A stretch of 64,000 bases of DNA from Dasyornis broadbenti. Its lineage: Eukaryota > Chordata > Aves > Passeriformes > Dasyornithidae. Position numbers and translations under genes: made by a program. Each line of letters opens with the position of its first letter. Position 1 is the stretch's first letter. The DNA is taken from NCBI GenBank assembly GCA_013397935.1, contig VZRN01006818.1:6100080-6164079 (forward strand), given 5' to 3'. The notes beneath the pieces were generated by a model that ran no database searches, was not told the DNA's origin, and saw only the letters and a program-made list of their open reading frames with translations. Positions 36,401 to 49,871 of this stretch are shown one piece after another.

Positions 36401-38194
36401 AAAGACATTTCTTTTTCTTACGAAAGTACTTCACGTGTTTCTGCAGAGTATTTAAAGAAATGTTGTCAGAAAGGAGTGTGTTACTGTGTTTTTCAGGGCA
36501 CCACCTTTTATGAACAACTGGATTTCTCTGCTCAATATGTCATTCAATACATCTAGCCCTGGGTCCAGATTCTATGATCTGATTTTGATCAACTGGGTGA
36601 CAGTAGCATAATTACATAAAGGGATAGGACCAACTTGATTCAGCCTGAATTTTACTATTGAAGTATTCTTGCTGTTTCTTGACAGCTTGACAAGGACATG
36701 ACAGGAAAAGAAAACAGAGCTGAAAAGGAAGTTAGATAATTTATTAAATATTTAGTGTGACTGTGCTTGATTTATAGTAATTCTTCTTGCTGTTCATTTC
36801 AGTCTGTCTGTCCCTTGCCTTTCTGGAGGTCACTGCCAGCTGAGGTCTTTGCCTGACTGCTCTTTAAATATCTGGAATGATTTCCCTTAACAGAACACAC
36901 ACCATCTCAAATCCAGGTTATAGTAATCACATACTTTAGCAGACACACTGGTTTAGGAGTTCCTGTCCCTGGGTACAAAAGGGTTACTTCTGACCCAGAG
37001 GAGTTGCCTGGCCCAGTTTCCAGCACAGCCCCAGAAGTTCTTGGCACTGTGGTGAGTGACCAGGTATCTGAAGATCAGAAGAGGGAAGCAAGACCTTCCT
37101 GGGACAGGATTGCCTCTTACAGAGGGACACAGGCAGACCAAGGACAGGCCTGGCATCCCACGGGTGTGGTTTCCACTTGCCAAGGGGCTGATGATATTTC
37201 CACAGTCCTCCTTCTCCTTCCCATCTCCATTCCACAGCTCATCAGCACTCTTTTAATGTGCAGATACAGCTTTTTCTGTGGATGCTGTGCATGCCAGACC
37301 CTAAGATATACCAGGCATTAAAAAATGTATATTTGTGGCATGTTTCTAATTTGGATCCATTTTTAATCTGGGTCATTTTACTGATACGGCTTAGAGCATG
37401 ACATGCTAAGGACTTGCCTCAGCATAACATTGGAAAGAGTGAAGGAAATAATTCCTGCAGTCCAGAAAGGAGGGGCAAGGAGAGGAAAGCACTCCTAAAT
37501 TGGCTTTGCAGCAGAAAGAAAAAATTATAGTGCTCCAACTATCTCCTACAGAAAAAGCAGTAGGGTTTTGTTTAAAATAGAACTGCCTTAGAGAGGTTTG
37601 TCTCTTCAACTGGCACAGCTGAGAAAGGTGCAGACTTCCATGGGGCATGGGGATGAGGGACCAGCTGGGTCTGGAAGATGTGACTTGCCTAACCACATCA
37701 AAGACAGAGCCACCACAACAAAACCAACTTTTCTCCACAGCAGACTAAATTTATAATGTGTCTTCACTAGTCTGATATGGCTGATATTGGTATATGCAAA
37801 ACTTTTATAAACCTGAAGTAGCTTTGGCCTTTTCATGCAGTTTCTTGTATTGCTCAGATAAGCACAGAGGTGTCTGACAGGATCTACAGATATTGTTGTG
37901 TTAGAGAGGAGTCCTGAAGTAGCAAGAGCTGTGACACAGCACCCTTCCCTGCATGATGGGCCAAAGACAAGGCTGAATGTGTAGGAAGAAGCAGCAGTGT
38001 TGGTATTACAAGGCGGTTAAAGACAATTTCCATCAAGAAGAAAAAGCTTCTCCACATCTTAGCTGTTGTAAAATGCGGATTTGGCAGAATTTTTTGTCTT
38101 GGCTCTAATATGTCAGATTTATGGGTTTGATTCAGCAACATCTTGAAATTTTATGGCCTGGGGGTTTTGTTGCTATTTTTATTTTGTTTTCAAA

Positions 38195-38250
38195 CAAAGG
38201 AGGTCAAACTAAATAAGCAGAATGGTTCTTTCTGGGGTTGGAGTATATGA
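38195..38250 (+). mobile_element. Possible old CR1-like 3' end
   Basis: GGTCAAACTAAATAAGCAGA followed by ATGGTTCTTTCTGG and TATATGAA resembles the last 50 bp of ancient amniote CR1 elements (GACTAGATGA...GGTCCCTTCTGG...TATGAA). Short and diverged. Confidence 0.4.
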
Positions 38251-41200
38251 AAGATTAATTCACTCTTATTCATGTTCTCCTTTATAGTTACAAGGCATAA
38301 ATTAGCTACCATAGCAAACCTTATTAAAAGAAGAAGGGCTCTCAGAACTGGTCTTGCTTTCCTGTTAACTGTCTGTTGTTCTACAACTTTCAGTTGTAAA
38401 TCAAATGCATCCAATAGTAACATAAATATGTTTTGGACAAAGTAGATAATGTTATCCCATGTACCAGATCAAAAATACATCTAAGCTTTGAAGCCAAAAG
38501 CATCTCCCAGGTGTTGGAAGTTTTAGAGGCTTTGAAATGTCCTGCTTAAATTCCAGACAGTCTTGAGTTCTTCAGACTCCAAAGGCAGCTGTTTGAAAGC
38601 AAACTGATCTGGTCATCGTTTTAGTCAGGTATGACAAAACAGCCCTCACCAATGGAGGGTACATGGAAATTCCTATCCAGCAGATGGATTTCAGGTCTTG
38701 ACTTTGACCCTTCATATTTCTAAAGCCCTGATGTTTTCAAAATACTCAGGAATAACAGTTTGCAGTAACTTTTTTTCCCGCCCTTTCAGAAAGAGAGTGC
38801 CATGTAGCTGTCACGTGAGTCTATGAAAGGGTGACTATTTAGACTATTAAATGATGTCTGCTTAGATCACATAGTATTTGAAGGGTGTCTCTCTAGAAGA
38901 GAATTTAAACCCCAAATAACATCATCATAATTATTGAGGAGCAATGTCTGAGGACACATGAGCTATGGGCTCTGTCATTGCTTTGTTGTGTGACACAGAG
39001 CTGGTCACTGCACTGTGCTGTGTCCATCTCTCTCTCTCCAAAGCAGGGAGGAGGATGCTGATCTTGGAAAAGCTATTTATGAAAATAGGAAGATATTAAT
39101 ACTTATTTATGCAATGTCCTTTTTATGCAATCTGGTGCAGGTCAAATTTGGATGCCTTGGAACAAAATCTCCAGTCTGTCAAGGGGAAATGTACCTGAAA
39201 AGCTACTGCAGAAGAGCTGCCAGACCAGAACAGGCTGAGCAGAAAACCTCATACATATACTGCGTACAGGCTCCTGTTAGCTGTTCAGGTCCTGGTAGGA
39301 TGATACCTTTCCACCTGAAAATGACTTGAGTTTCATCTCTCAGGTTTTTGGCACCTGTGTGGCAGTCACTTCGGAAAGGGCATCTGTCATTTCCTCCAGC
39401 AGTCTACAAGCCAGAGCTTGTTTTCGCAGTCATCTGGTAGATGCTCCCAGCATGAGCAGTGTGTCACCTTCTGTCAAAGAGGAGGCAGGCAGGGAAGGAA
39501 AGAGAGACAAAGAAGGAATAACCAATTAACAAGGCAAGAGGCTAAAGGCAGAGAAAAATTAAGCAGGAAAGGAGAAGAAAACTAGGGGTTCCATAAAAAA
39601 GAAACAGGTGAAGAAAAGAGTAAGATTAGTGGAGGGAGGACAGTGATTTCGGTCATGCACTTAAAAAAGCAAAGCGTACCTGTTCCCAAGGCCTTGTGCT
39701 TTTTGTCCTTGTGGCATAGCGGCAGTTGGAGTTAGGCAATCTTAGACAGAGCTAGGCAATCTATCTCCAAAGAAGATCCCCCCCAAAAGTGCTGACCTGC
39801 TTGTAGCTTAATCACTGCAAACATCACACAGCTCATGAAACAGCAGTGCCGTTGCAGCTGCCAGGGCAGCAGCAGCTCACTCTGCTCAGGAAGTCCCACC
39901 ATCTCACAGTGGTGTAAATGGGGGAGAAGTGTGGTCCAGCCTAGTCTGGAGCAGGGATAGGGATCAGTCTGCCAAGGCAACTGAGAACCTTTCAAGGTGA
40001 TAGAAGAGCAGGTTTCTCTGAAAACATATGCCATTCTTCAAGCTCATTAATAGACTTACGTTTTAGCTCAGCTCCAAACAACATGATTTAGCTGGTTTCT
40101 GATTTTTACCAGTTGTAAACCTTATGTGAGTTGCTGGCTGTCAAAACTCTGGCTAGAAGTAGGGTAAAGTTTATCAGATTACTGCTTTAGGAAAGAGCAG
40201 GCAGCTGAAAGTAATTTCTCTCCTGAGCTTTTTAAAAATACCTCATGTCCATTTAGTCATAGTCATTCTAAGAAATATAACCCACAGTCCTGAAAGTGCC
40301 TTCATCTTTATAAGTGGAATAATGGTAATTTTCCCAGTGGACTGTTTTGAGACATTTTGCAAAAGGCAACCTAAACTAAACATATTTACCGTTAGTTGTC
40401 ATTCCTTAAAAAAACATAGAAAGTTGTGTTACAACAAAAGATTGTGGGTTTCATATGCTCTTCCACATACAGATCTTTGCTGTACTATAGTATTATAAAA
40501 GCTACTAATTGCATGTAAGGTGTTGTAGTAGAGGAAGGTGGGTGCCTGGAAGTGATGAAGGATCCTGATTGTCCAACCAGGAAGCAAACATAATATCTGG
40601 TTTTGTTTGCCAGGAATTGTAACATCTGTAAGCCCTCAATGTGCCTGTGAGCACACATGGCCCAGAAGCTACCAATGGACACGTAAGGGGAAATAGTGAA
40701 TGTGAGACAAAGGCAGCATATTGAAGTGGCACAGTAGAGCAGGGGATTTTATAATATCATTTGACTGCATAAATGATGAAGTTCAGATTTTTTTTTTGTT
40801 TGTTTTGTTTATGTACGGGTCTCATCCTCTGGAGGGTCCTGTGTCTACCAGACCATCTTTTTCCTCTAATTCACAACATGCCATTCTACTGTATTTCCCT
40901 TTCTAGACATCAGGTTGCGTTCCACCATGAGGAAATGGATGCTGCGTAGCAGGAACCATTTAACTTGAAGAGAGATGGGCTCAGAGCCACAGGCAGCATG
41001 GGGAGGGCACCATCTGATGACTGTGGGAAGAGGACGCTCCTTGCCTGGGAGTTCCTGGCTGTTGCTGCAGGGAGGCTGCTGCAGTAGCTGGAAAGGGCCT
41101 GAGGAGGGTGAGAGTGAGCTCAAAGTACTTTGTTACCGATCAGGCTGCGCTGATTAGTTAACGTCTGGCAAAGGAGATTCTAATGAGATATTGGACTTGC

Positions 41201-44200
41201 ACGGATAGCAACCTTTCTCTGGGAGGATCTTGAAGAGCTGTGTAGCTGGCAGCCTGCTAGTCCTGGCAGCTGTCTGGGTCCCAGCACGGCTTCTTCTGCC
41301 ACTACGAGGAAATTTCAAGGGTACTGTGTAGCCTCCTGCTATTTTATGCTGAGAAGTAGCCCCTGCAGGTGCCACACTAGAAGTTACAGCTCTGAAAAAT
41401 AAAGGACAGAATGTTAATATCTCCTTCCTAACTTTAAGCAGGGACTCTATCAGGCAAGTGCAACATGGACAAGGATTCCCAAGGACTGTTCCAGCTGGGT
41501 GCGTTGAACAGTCTGTGGAGGAGAAGTCATGCAGGGGGAACTGAGGGTGGTTCAAGGTCCTGCTTGACATGCTGGGGCAGTCATCTGCAGCTCAGGATAG
41601 ACTGTACACAGCTGAAGCCATACAGGCATGTGTTAAGTCCAGAAAGACGCTGTCCTTGGGAGGAAGGTGTTGGCAAAAGAAGTGGCAGGGAGGAAAATCA
41701 CAGACAACTGGTCCATCAGGCTCCCTCAGGCAAGAGGGGCTCTCCAGAAAGTGATGCACTTCTGACATCTCCTTCAGATTTTATATTAAATCCTATAATA
41801 TCTGGTCTTTGTCACAAAACTTCATGTGACAGCCTGTGGTTCAGGGAATCTTTTATCTTCATCATCTCTAAAGATAGCCTCCATCTTTCAGACTGCAACT
41901 AACAATGCAAAAATGCAAAATAAAAACAGACCTTGTGATATACCTAGTGGTCATTTTTTGTGTCAGTGTTGTGGCTATTAACCTATTCCTTATGTGAGCT
42001 TTGCATTTAGCACAGAAGTTTCAAAATTGCCTTCTCCCCCGTTGCCACTGAGGAAAAAAGACCTTTGCAAATCCTCTCTGTAATTATGAACTGCAAACTG
42101 AGCATGTTTGAATTAAGGCAAGTATTCCTCATAATGAATTACCATGAAACATTTGTGCTTGTTCATCATGTCGCTTGATGAACATGTTCTACATAGATTT
42201 TACACAAAATAGCAGGAGACATAAAGGGGCCTTGGGCAGCACCTTCTCCACCCATCCATGGATGAGACAGGCTGCTTCTGCTCTGGAATCTGTAACAGTG
42301 GACTCCAATGTGGTAAGATGCTCCCATTTAGCTCTCTTTCTGGTAAACCCATGAAGAAAGCCAGTGGTTCTAGTGTGGACAGAATCCAAGCCAGCTAATG
42401 AGACATCCTGCATTTTCAGAGCAGGCAATAATCTGTTGTCCAGATCCTTGAAGAATGGGAACCCCAGGATTGTGATTGTCCTCTGCTGGCTTGTAGGCAA
42501 TGGTGATCTCCTGTTCTACTGTGCATGGTCTGCTCTGGTCCTTCTTCCCACAAAACACGCATTTCTTGTGCCCCATATTGTGTTTTTCCTGAGTATCTCC
42601 AAACTCTAGGCTTTTCCTTGATACAAGGGAAAAAATTGCCAACCAACACCCATACATTAAAAAACCTGCCAAAGATAAATAGTTCATTTTATGATATGTA
42701 ATTTTATTATTTATTACTTAAGTGTTTCTTAATCTGATTTTTCCATTTCATATTTTTCCTGCACTGTAAAGTCTGGGAATCATTCTTTAGTTTTGTTCTC
42801 TGTAAATAGAATTAGACACCTGCCAAAGTGACACAAGTCTATCAAATAGGTACCAGCATCAAGGGATTTAGTGGGCAAAGGAATCCTTAAGCTATACATA
42901 AAAACATCAAATGGCTGATCTGGTCAACTATACTTTGACTTAAGCGGAAACATTATAAAAGTCTTTAGAGGCTTGAGAATGGCTTGGCATGAATTATGCT
43001 GACATACGTCCACATTATTCTTTTATTGAAAAAGATAAGGATAAAACAGGAAAATCAATCATATTAAAGCAATCCAGAACTACCGAATACATCTTCAACT
43101 ACATTAGGCAAGTATTTTTATCCATTTATGTAGACAAATACTTTGTCTTGGTCATAAACAAAATAAAATGTATGTTTTTATCACTGGTCAGTTTAAGCTT
43201 TACTGCAGACATAATGGAACAAAATGGCACGATAGCCTAAGGCTGCACATTTTTCCTGAGGAGCCAATACTTTCTTTTCTTTGTGCCTGAGTGAATATTT
43301 ATCTTGGGAGGAAAACATTCTTTTACCTGGAAACAAAATATTTCTCAGTGTTTTGGCTTTGATTTTAGAGCTGAACATGTGTTTTAGGAAGAATGCAGTT
43401 AAAGAACTGTTCTGGAAATAAAACTAAAGTCTAGCCTTTGAAAGCTTAGTAATGTGAAATGCAAAAATCTAAATCTGTAGTATGCCTGTATGGTAGCTGA
43501 GGTGTTTTCCACCAGAAAGCATTAACAAAAACAACCCCTGAATCTGGCCACTTGAAAAACATATCATGCAACCCTACTCTAGTTATGGAATTTAATCTGT
43601 TCCTAGAGGGATCTGTGCTGTATAATTCCACAGTTCACTAGGATTCTGCTTCTTATTCAAGAACACTCAGTGAACCAAAGAAATCTAGGTTTGACTCAAA
43701 CTAATTAAGCTTGTGAGGATTTACAAACATCAGTAAAAATCTTGCCAGCAAAATATTCAATGGGATATAGTGTAGAAGCTCAGACCTCTCCCTGCAAATT
43801 GAACAGCTTTCCTTGGATCTCCAGCTAGGAGTGTGAGGCTTAGGGGATATCTTTGATTTAAATAGGGATTTTCAGAGTACAGAATAGAAACAAAATGCTT
43901 AGGGACCAAAATGTTTTATAAACTTTTTTGTAGGCTGTGCTGAATGTCTGAAAGTATTAAGGGCTGAGCAGATGATCAATTTACAGATGGAAAGCTGAAT
44001 TGCCTTAACCTGGCCTGTTTATGTGCTCCTGACTTGGTGCCATGGTAAAGCAAAACGTATTAAGCTAAGCTAAATATATAGGGTTTATTCCTTAGCTGCA
44101 GTGAGTCAGAAGCACACAGATGGTTAGTTAAAATCTTTCTGATGATGAGTCAGCTTCTCAGACCACAGTAACTCGGTTGTTTGCTGTTAACTTTAATGTC

Positions 44201-45847
44201 TGTTGTGGTCTTACTGTACCCTTGCTAAACAATAAAACCCCAACAGTCTTAATTTTCCATTCCCTGAGCAATAATATTGCACCTGGCACCACACACACAA
44301 CACCTGGGTGTGACACAGCTCAATAATGTTCTTCAGAGCCTACATGTCATACCATCATTTCCATTCCCATGTTCTTTCTTGAATCTTGACTGAGGTGGGA
44401 GGGTTTCAGTCTGGCAAGTTTGTGTATTTTTATATCGACTTTGCGTCAGCCTGAAAAGCTGTGAACACGATTAAGGATTAGTGACCCACTGAGCACTGAA
44501 TGTGCTTGCATTTGTGGAACTGGCTCCTCTCTCTGAGTCTGCATGGTGTTCACCAGCAGATGCCTTGTGCTGGTGAATGTCACGGAGACGTGGAGAGGAG
44601 CGCCAGTTCCATGAACGCAAGCATGGCCAGCCCATCTGTTACAGGATTCAGGCTCTTTGGGTTAAATCTGCTTCCTTCATTTGACTCATGCTTCTGCTGG
44701 GTACAACCCTCATTAATGGATTCCTAACTTTATAAATCAGACTGTCTCTGTTAGGAACAAAATCTATACTGACCTGCAATTTTTTAAAACCAAATTATTG
44801 CTGATACTGGTGTTGAACTGTTTATGCATGCTCCATCTCTCACCCGGTGTGCTGAGGGGTGAGAGAATGATGCAGAGCAGGTTCCAGAGGGTGAACCCAC
44901 TCCTGCTCAAGATGAAACCCACAAGCTGTGATGCAGGACCTCTGGAAGCCTTGCACCTTCACGGAGAGGCACCTGCAATTGGGTTGGGACAGGCTACGAT
45001 GTGAGATGACTGTATTCAGAGAAGTGAACTGAACTGAAGATACCTCTGCTGTCTTCAGAAGAAGGGCATGGCATTATGACTCTTTTAGTGGTAGGCTCTG
45101 TAGGAGATAAGAGTTATGTCAGAAGCTGTAGCACTTACTCAAGCCATAGTATTCAGCGGTGTGTGCCATCAGACACTCCACTTTCCAGTGAGGAGAGCTC
45201 CCTAGCTCTGGAAACGAGCAGGAGATACCCAGCCTAGGTTTGTCCAGAGAGAAAAGCTGCTGGTGAGGGCAAGGGTCAGAGGCAAAGGGTCTGGATCAGA
45301 GATGACAAGTTTCTTCCAGAGAGCAGGAAAAGGAGTTTCAGAGGAAATTTTGGATCCAAGCTTGCGGGAAAACTTTAACAAATACAGACCAATATGTGTG
45401 TTTTCATGATTTTCTTCAGCATTTACCTTGATTTGAGCTAGAGGCCATGCAATACAGAACTCAACCTTCCATCAAACCCAGTATTTTTTAGCAAAGCCAC
45501 TGCCATTGCTTGCTGTCTGACCTGTGTTAGATGACAGTCACCATCCGGGGTGAAGGATGTCACTGCCATGATGCTACTGAAGATGTCTGCTCTGAGGAGC
45601 AGTGTTGCATTCCCACCATAACTAAATGAACTTGTGATGAATTGCAAGAATATAGAATAAATATTTACAAGCAAATTGGCCTTCCCCTTAGCAAATTCTT
45701 CTTCCAGATGTATATGCTGCTGCATTTGCACCTATTCTGTTTTTAGTCATACCTACACTTGAGCAGATAGCGAGCTGTAAATTTTGGGTTTAACAGGACA
45801 GATGATCTCATTCTGACAATATTTATTGCCAGCTCCTTCCTCCATCA
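38251..45847. other. Intergenic
   Basis: No gene or clear repeat recognised. Contains two AP-1-type motifs (44102-44108, 44145-44154) and a short hairpin (44549-44577). Open frames around 41154-41900 occur on both strands and look like chance. Confidence 0.6.
44549..44577. repeat. 10-bp perfect inverted repeat
   Basis: TTCACCAGCA (44549-44558) and TGCTGGTGAA (44568-44577), loop of 9 nt. Confidence 0.8.
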
Positions 45848-46085
45848 GGAATCACAGAATGGGTCAGTTTGGAAGGTACCACAGGGCCTAACCTCCCAGC
45901 CCAGGCAGGGTCATCCTAGAGCACATTGCACAGAATTATGTTCAGATACTTCTTGAATATCTCCATCAAGGGAGACTCCACAACCTCTCTGAGAAATCTG
46001 CACAGTCACTGCACAGTAAAGAAGCTGTTCCTCATATTCAGGCAGAACTTCCTGGGCTTCAGTTTCTGCTCAAGGAGAAGGAAGA
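45848..46085 (-). mobile_element. CR1 LINE 3' fragment
   Basis: Reverse-oriented CR1: AATCACAGAATGGGTCAGTT, then GGAAGGTACCACAGGGCC, CAGGGTCATCCTAGAGCA, CTTGAATATCTCCA and CACAGTAAAGAAGCTGTTCC occur in the standard CR1 order. Truncated at its 5' end, as is usual for CR1. Confidence 0.85.
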
Positions 46086-47967
46086 AGCAAGAGTTGGGAG
46101 TGATTTTTCCTTTCTGGAGATGGTCTGTGAATAGCAGAGGAGAAATATGAAGAAGAAATTTTATTTTAGAATATATTTTCAAATGATGCTGAGGGGTATC
46201 CTCTCTTGGAAAATGGAGTTTTTAAAAGAATCCTATAAAACAGGCTATTCCAAAACTGATGGGAAAAATATTAAACAATTAATTGTACCTCATGAAATGC
46301 CTTTCTTCTGTCTACTGTTTTTTTTCCTTCACCAAACCTTGTATCTAACTGATTTTCTATTGCACTTTTCAATACTTCTTTACATATAGGTCATATCTGT
46401 TAGCTATTAATTGTGCTCAGCATCAATTACTTTCCCTGTCAATAGCTGTAACAAGTAACAGTAGCTCTACACCTGAGCAAGTGCTTCCTGCACAAAGGTT
46501 ATCCAACCCAGTTCCTACTGAAACCATTGTTATAACTTTTTATTGGAATTTGATCAAACTTTTAATTTTATAGGCTTTTTTGGACACTGAGGCTTTTTTG
46601 TATCAGACAAAAGGAACACAGAGACCTCACAAAACTGTGTTGTTATTGATGAATAATACTGAAAGATTGCTTGCTAATTGCCATTAGTTATTCAGATAGT
46701 TTCTGCAGCGAATGGCATATTATTAATCCTACTTTAAAACTAAGGATGATTCTATTCAAAGTCTCCTCTTCCATCTCTTTCATTGTACTGTAAGGTCTAT
46801 TTGCCATATTTTAAATGAGCTATTTTTTATCCTGTCTGAAGTATTGAAAAAAATTACCAGCTTAGTAATTACTTCAGAATAGCAAATTTCCAGTAAGTCA
46901 CAGCATTTTATCTTCTGAAAATAAAAATGCAACCCCTCTAACCTTTGTTAGGACATAGTGGTTTATTCACTCCATTGTTTTTCATTCTATTTTTTTGAGG
47001 GAGAGGGAAATTAAGTTTGTATTTGTTTGGTCTCAAAAATAGACAGGAAGATGAGCAACACTTGACAATAATCTCAGCAGATAAATAACTGCGTTTGTGT
47101 ATACATAGATGTGAACAGAAAGGACAAAATAGATGCCTGCAAAGAAATTTGAAGTTGATTTAGTAAGGAGTCCTGTGCTTTATTTTAAACATTAATTATT
47201 TTCCCAAGGTCAACATCATGAATAATGCTCTGTGATTAGCAGCAGAGATAACTGTGAGCAGTGGTTCACCCACTGCTGGCTGATGGCAATTGATAAGCCC
47301 CGTGGAAAAGTCAAGGGGGTGAGGTGGGGGGAGGTGTTTTATGATTGGTTTTATTTCCCATTACCCTGCCCTGTTTTTGGTTTGGGAATAAATTAAATTA
47401 ATTTGCCCTAGTCAAGTCTGTTTTGCCCAAGTTGTTAGTGGAAGGTAATAGGTCAGTAAGATTTGAGAAATGTTAAGAATTTCCATCCAGATTTCCTTGT
47501 CCCAGTCAATAGTTTACCCATAGCTTGTTTAATTTTTCTGGTTTTGAGTGTGACATAACCATTCTCAAATCTCTTTAGCACATTAGTGAAGTGTCTGTTC
47601 TGGATCTTTGGGAATCAAATCACTCTCTTATTCTGTTTACACTAAAATTTCATTTATAAGGTATATTTATGAAATCTGCTGGCATAAGCTTTTTTCTCTT
47701 TTGACCTTGTGCATCAGACTCATATTCTGTAATGTTGATGCACATAGAGTATCCTCGCAGGAAACTGCAGAGAGCAATTCAAAGATCTAGTCCTCTGCAA
47801 AAGGTTGATCTGTGTGTAAATGTCCTTGCTATACGCCCTAACCTCACAAAGGAACAAATACAGAACATGATCAGACCACCAGGGGTTTGGAATAGCCTCA
47901 TCATGTGCTATTCACTATTCCACACCTCTGTCTCTGTTGCAGATCTGCAAAAGAGCAACATTTCTGC
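46086..47967. other. Intergenic
   Basis: A+T-rich, with no gene or repeat recognised. Confidence 0.6.
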
Positions 47968-48492
47968 CTCTGAATCACAGAATGCTACAATTCTAGAATC
48001 CTAGAATCATCAAATCATAGGATATTCTGTGTTGGAAAGGACCCACAGGGATCATCAAATTCCAGCTCCTGGCCCAGCGCAGCACCATTCCCAAGAGTCA
48101 CACCGTGTGCCCGAGAGCATTGTCCAAATGCTTCTTGAACTCTGTCAGGCTGGTGCTGTGACTGCTTCCCTGGACAGCCTGCTCCAGTGCCCAGCCACCC
48201 TCTGGGTGAAAAACCCTCTTCTAATATCCAAGCTAAACCTCCCCTGGACACAGCTTCAGGCCATTCCCTTGGGTCCTGTCACTGTCACCACAGAGAAGAA
48301 ATCAGTGCCTGCCCCTCTGCTTCCCCTGATGAGGAAGCTGTAGCCTGCTAAGAGGTCTCCTCCAGACTGAGCAAACCAAGTGACCTCAGGTGTTCCTCAT
48401 CCAGCTTCCCTTCTAGACCCCTCACCATCTTCACAAACCTCCTTTGGATGCTTTCTAATATCTTGCTTTTATTGTGGTGGCCAAAATTTTGA
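47968..48492 (-). mobile_element. CR1 LINE 3' fragment, about 525 bp
   Basis: Reverse-oriented CR1 with two partial tail units (GAATCACAGAATG; AGAATCATCAAATCATAGGA), then GTTGGAAAGGACCCACAGGG, CAAATGCTTCTTGAACTC, AGCCTGCTCCAGTGCCCAGC, CTTCTAATATCCAAGCTAAA and, at the far end, TATTGTGGTGGCCAAAA. The antisense open frames in it are non-functional. Confidence 0.92.
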
Positions 48493-48977
48493 GAAAAAAC
48501 ACTTTCCAAGAAAAAAGAGAAAGGATCACCGTTAAGATAAAATATAAGCTGAAGAATACACAGTTGTTTCTACTGTGAGTCCTAAAATTTGATTTACAAG
48601 CCTTAGCAGTGAATAAGCCATTCAAATTTCTCACCGAGTGTCTAGGAGGGTATTGTATCATGAAACTGAAATTCATAAAATACTAAAAGCAAATAAAAAA
48701 GAAGCACTGAATAGAAATTTAAATTCTCACTTTTCTTCATACTTGTACTGTTTTTAAATGCACTCATGCAACTTAGGAATTACATGATCATTCTTTTGAC
48801 TTTGAAATAAAATGGTTACCAAATTATTCATGGTAGACTTTTCCATATACAGTTCAAGCAACAAATTGAAACCACCTAAGTCCACAAAAAAAAAAAAGGG
48901 AGAGGTAAAAGCCAGATTTCTCAGTGTCATGCTTTAGGAAGTGTTAGTAAGTAATACATGTAGATTGAATCTAGTCC

Positions 48978-49168
48978 AGTTGTTAACCCAGCACTGCCAA
49001 GTCTCACTAGACCATGTCCCAAAGTGTCACATCTTCACTTTTTTAAAATACCTCCAGAAATGGTGACTCAAGCACTTTACTGGGAAACCTGTTCCAATGC
49101 TTGAGAATGTTTTCCCTGAAGGAGATCCTAATATCCAATCTAAACCTTTCCTGGCATGCATCAGCAGA
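48978..49168 (-). mobile_element. CR1 LINE internal 3' fragment
   Basis: Reverse-oriented CR1 pieces CACTAGACCATGTCCCAAAG, ATACCTCCAGAAATGGTGAC, CTGTTCCAATGCTTGA and TCCTAATATCCAATCTAAAC in order. It lacks the terminal tail and is diverged. Confidence 0.85.
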
Positions 49169-49257
49169 ACACAAGAATCCAAATTGAAATGCTAATGGTT
49201 ACTCAGTGCACCAGATAGCAGCTGGGAGAGCTACATTATGGGATGAGATATTAGAAA

Positions 49258-49285
49258 GGTTAATCCTAATTGGTTAATCCTAATT
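49258..49285. repeat. 14-bp perfect tandem duplication
   Basis: GGTTAATCCTAATT occurs twice in direct succession. Confidence 0.9.
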
Positions 49286-49794
49286 GACAAAAGCTTTGGT
49301 TCTGTAATTCAAAATTTGTCCTTCAAGAAATTAGTCTATAAACCAAATCTTTCCCTGAGCCTAAACCTGCAGACACTTAGAAAGTACAGGACTCTCCTGA
49401 GATAACCTGTCAAGTTTATTTGTCTCTCCAGACAGATTGCCAACCTATTTTCTTTGTGTTCACACTCCAAAGGCAATTCAATAGAAATATGTAAAGCATG
49501 AAGTAAAGCAGTGGGTATATGAAGTGTAGGCCTCCTGGTCAAATATGAGGGGGCAGGTTTTTAATTGTTAGTTGATAAAGAGTTTCCATTGCCCCTTTCT
49601 CAAGGCCTATACCTAGGCTCAAAATTCAAGAGTTTTGAATGTTTTGTTATGGCTGCACCTGCTTCCTCTGCCCCTCATATTTGACATGTGTCTCAATAGA
49701 CGGAGCCCAGCCTTCAGAAGGTTGAAAATTTCTTTGTGATTATTTCATAAAATAACATGAAAACTGTGGGCAGAGGGGAGTCTTTTGCTGATAA

Positions 49795-49830
49795 TGTACA
49801 GCCTGCACATTATCCTGTGCAGGCTGTACA
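49795..49830. repeat. 14-bp perfect hairpin
   Basis: TGTACAGCCTGCAC (49795-49808) and GTGCAGGCTGTACA (49817-49830) are perfect reverse complements with an 8-nt loop. Confidence 0.95.
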
Positions 49831-49849
49831 AAAGCATTCATGTAAACCG

Positions 49850-49871
49850 TCCTCTGGCATTAGCCAGAGGA
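49850..49871. repeat. 9-bp perfect hairpin
   Basis: TCCTCTGGC (49850-49858) and GCCAGAGGA (49863-49871), with loop ATTA. It lies 19 nt after the larger hairpin. Confidence 0.9.

Larger units (their letters stand above)
30916..38190. other. Intergenic
   Basis: No gene seen. Contains an 18-bp perfect palindrome (33414-33431) and a 13-bp tandem duplication (33132-33157). The reading frames, including one of 71 codons at 36145-35930 on the minus strand, match no family I know. Confidence 0.6.

Noticed and set aside
48029..48343. 104-codon plus-strand frame
   Set aside because: It lies antisense within a CR1 fragment.
49795..49871. MicroRNA precursor
   Set aside because: Stems of 14 and 9 bp are too short for a precursor hairpin, and they do not combine into one longer stem.
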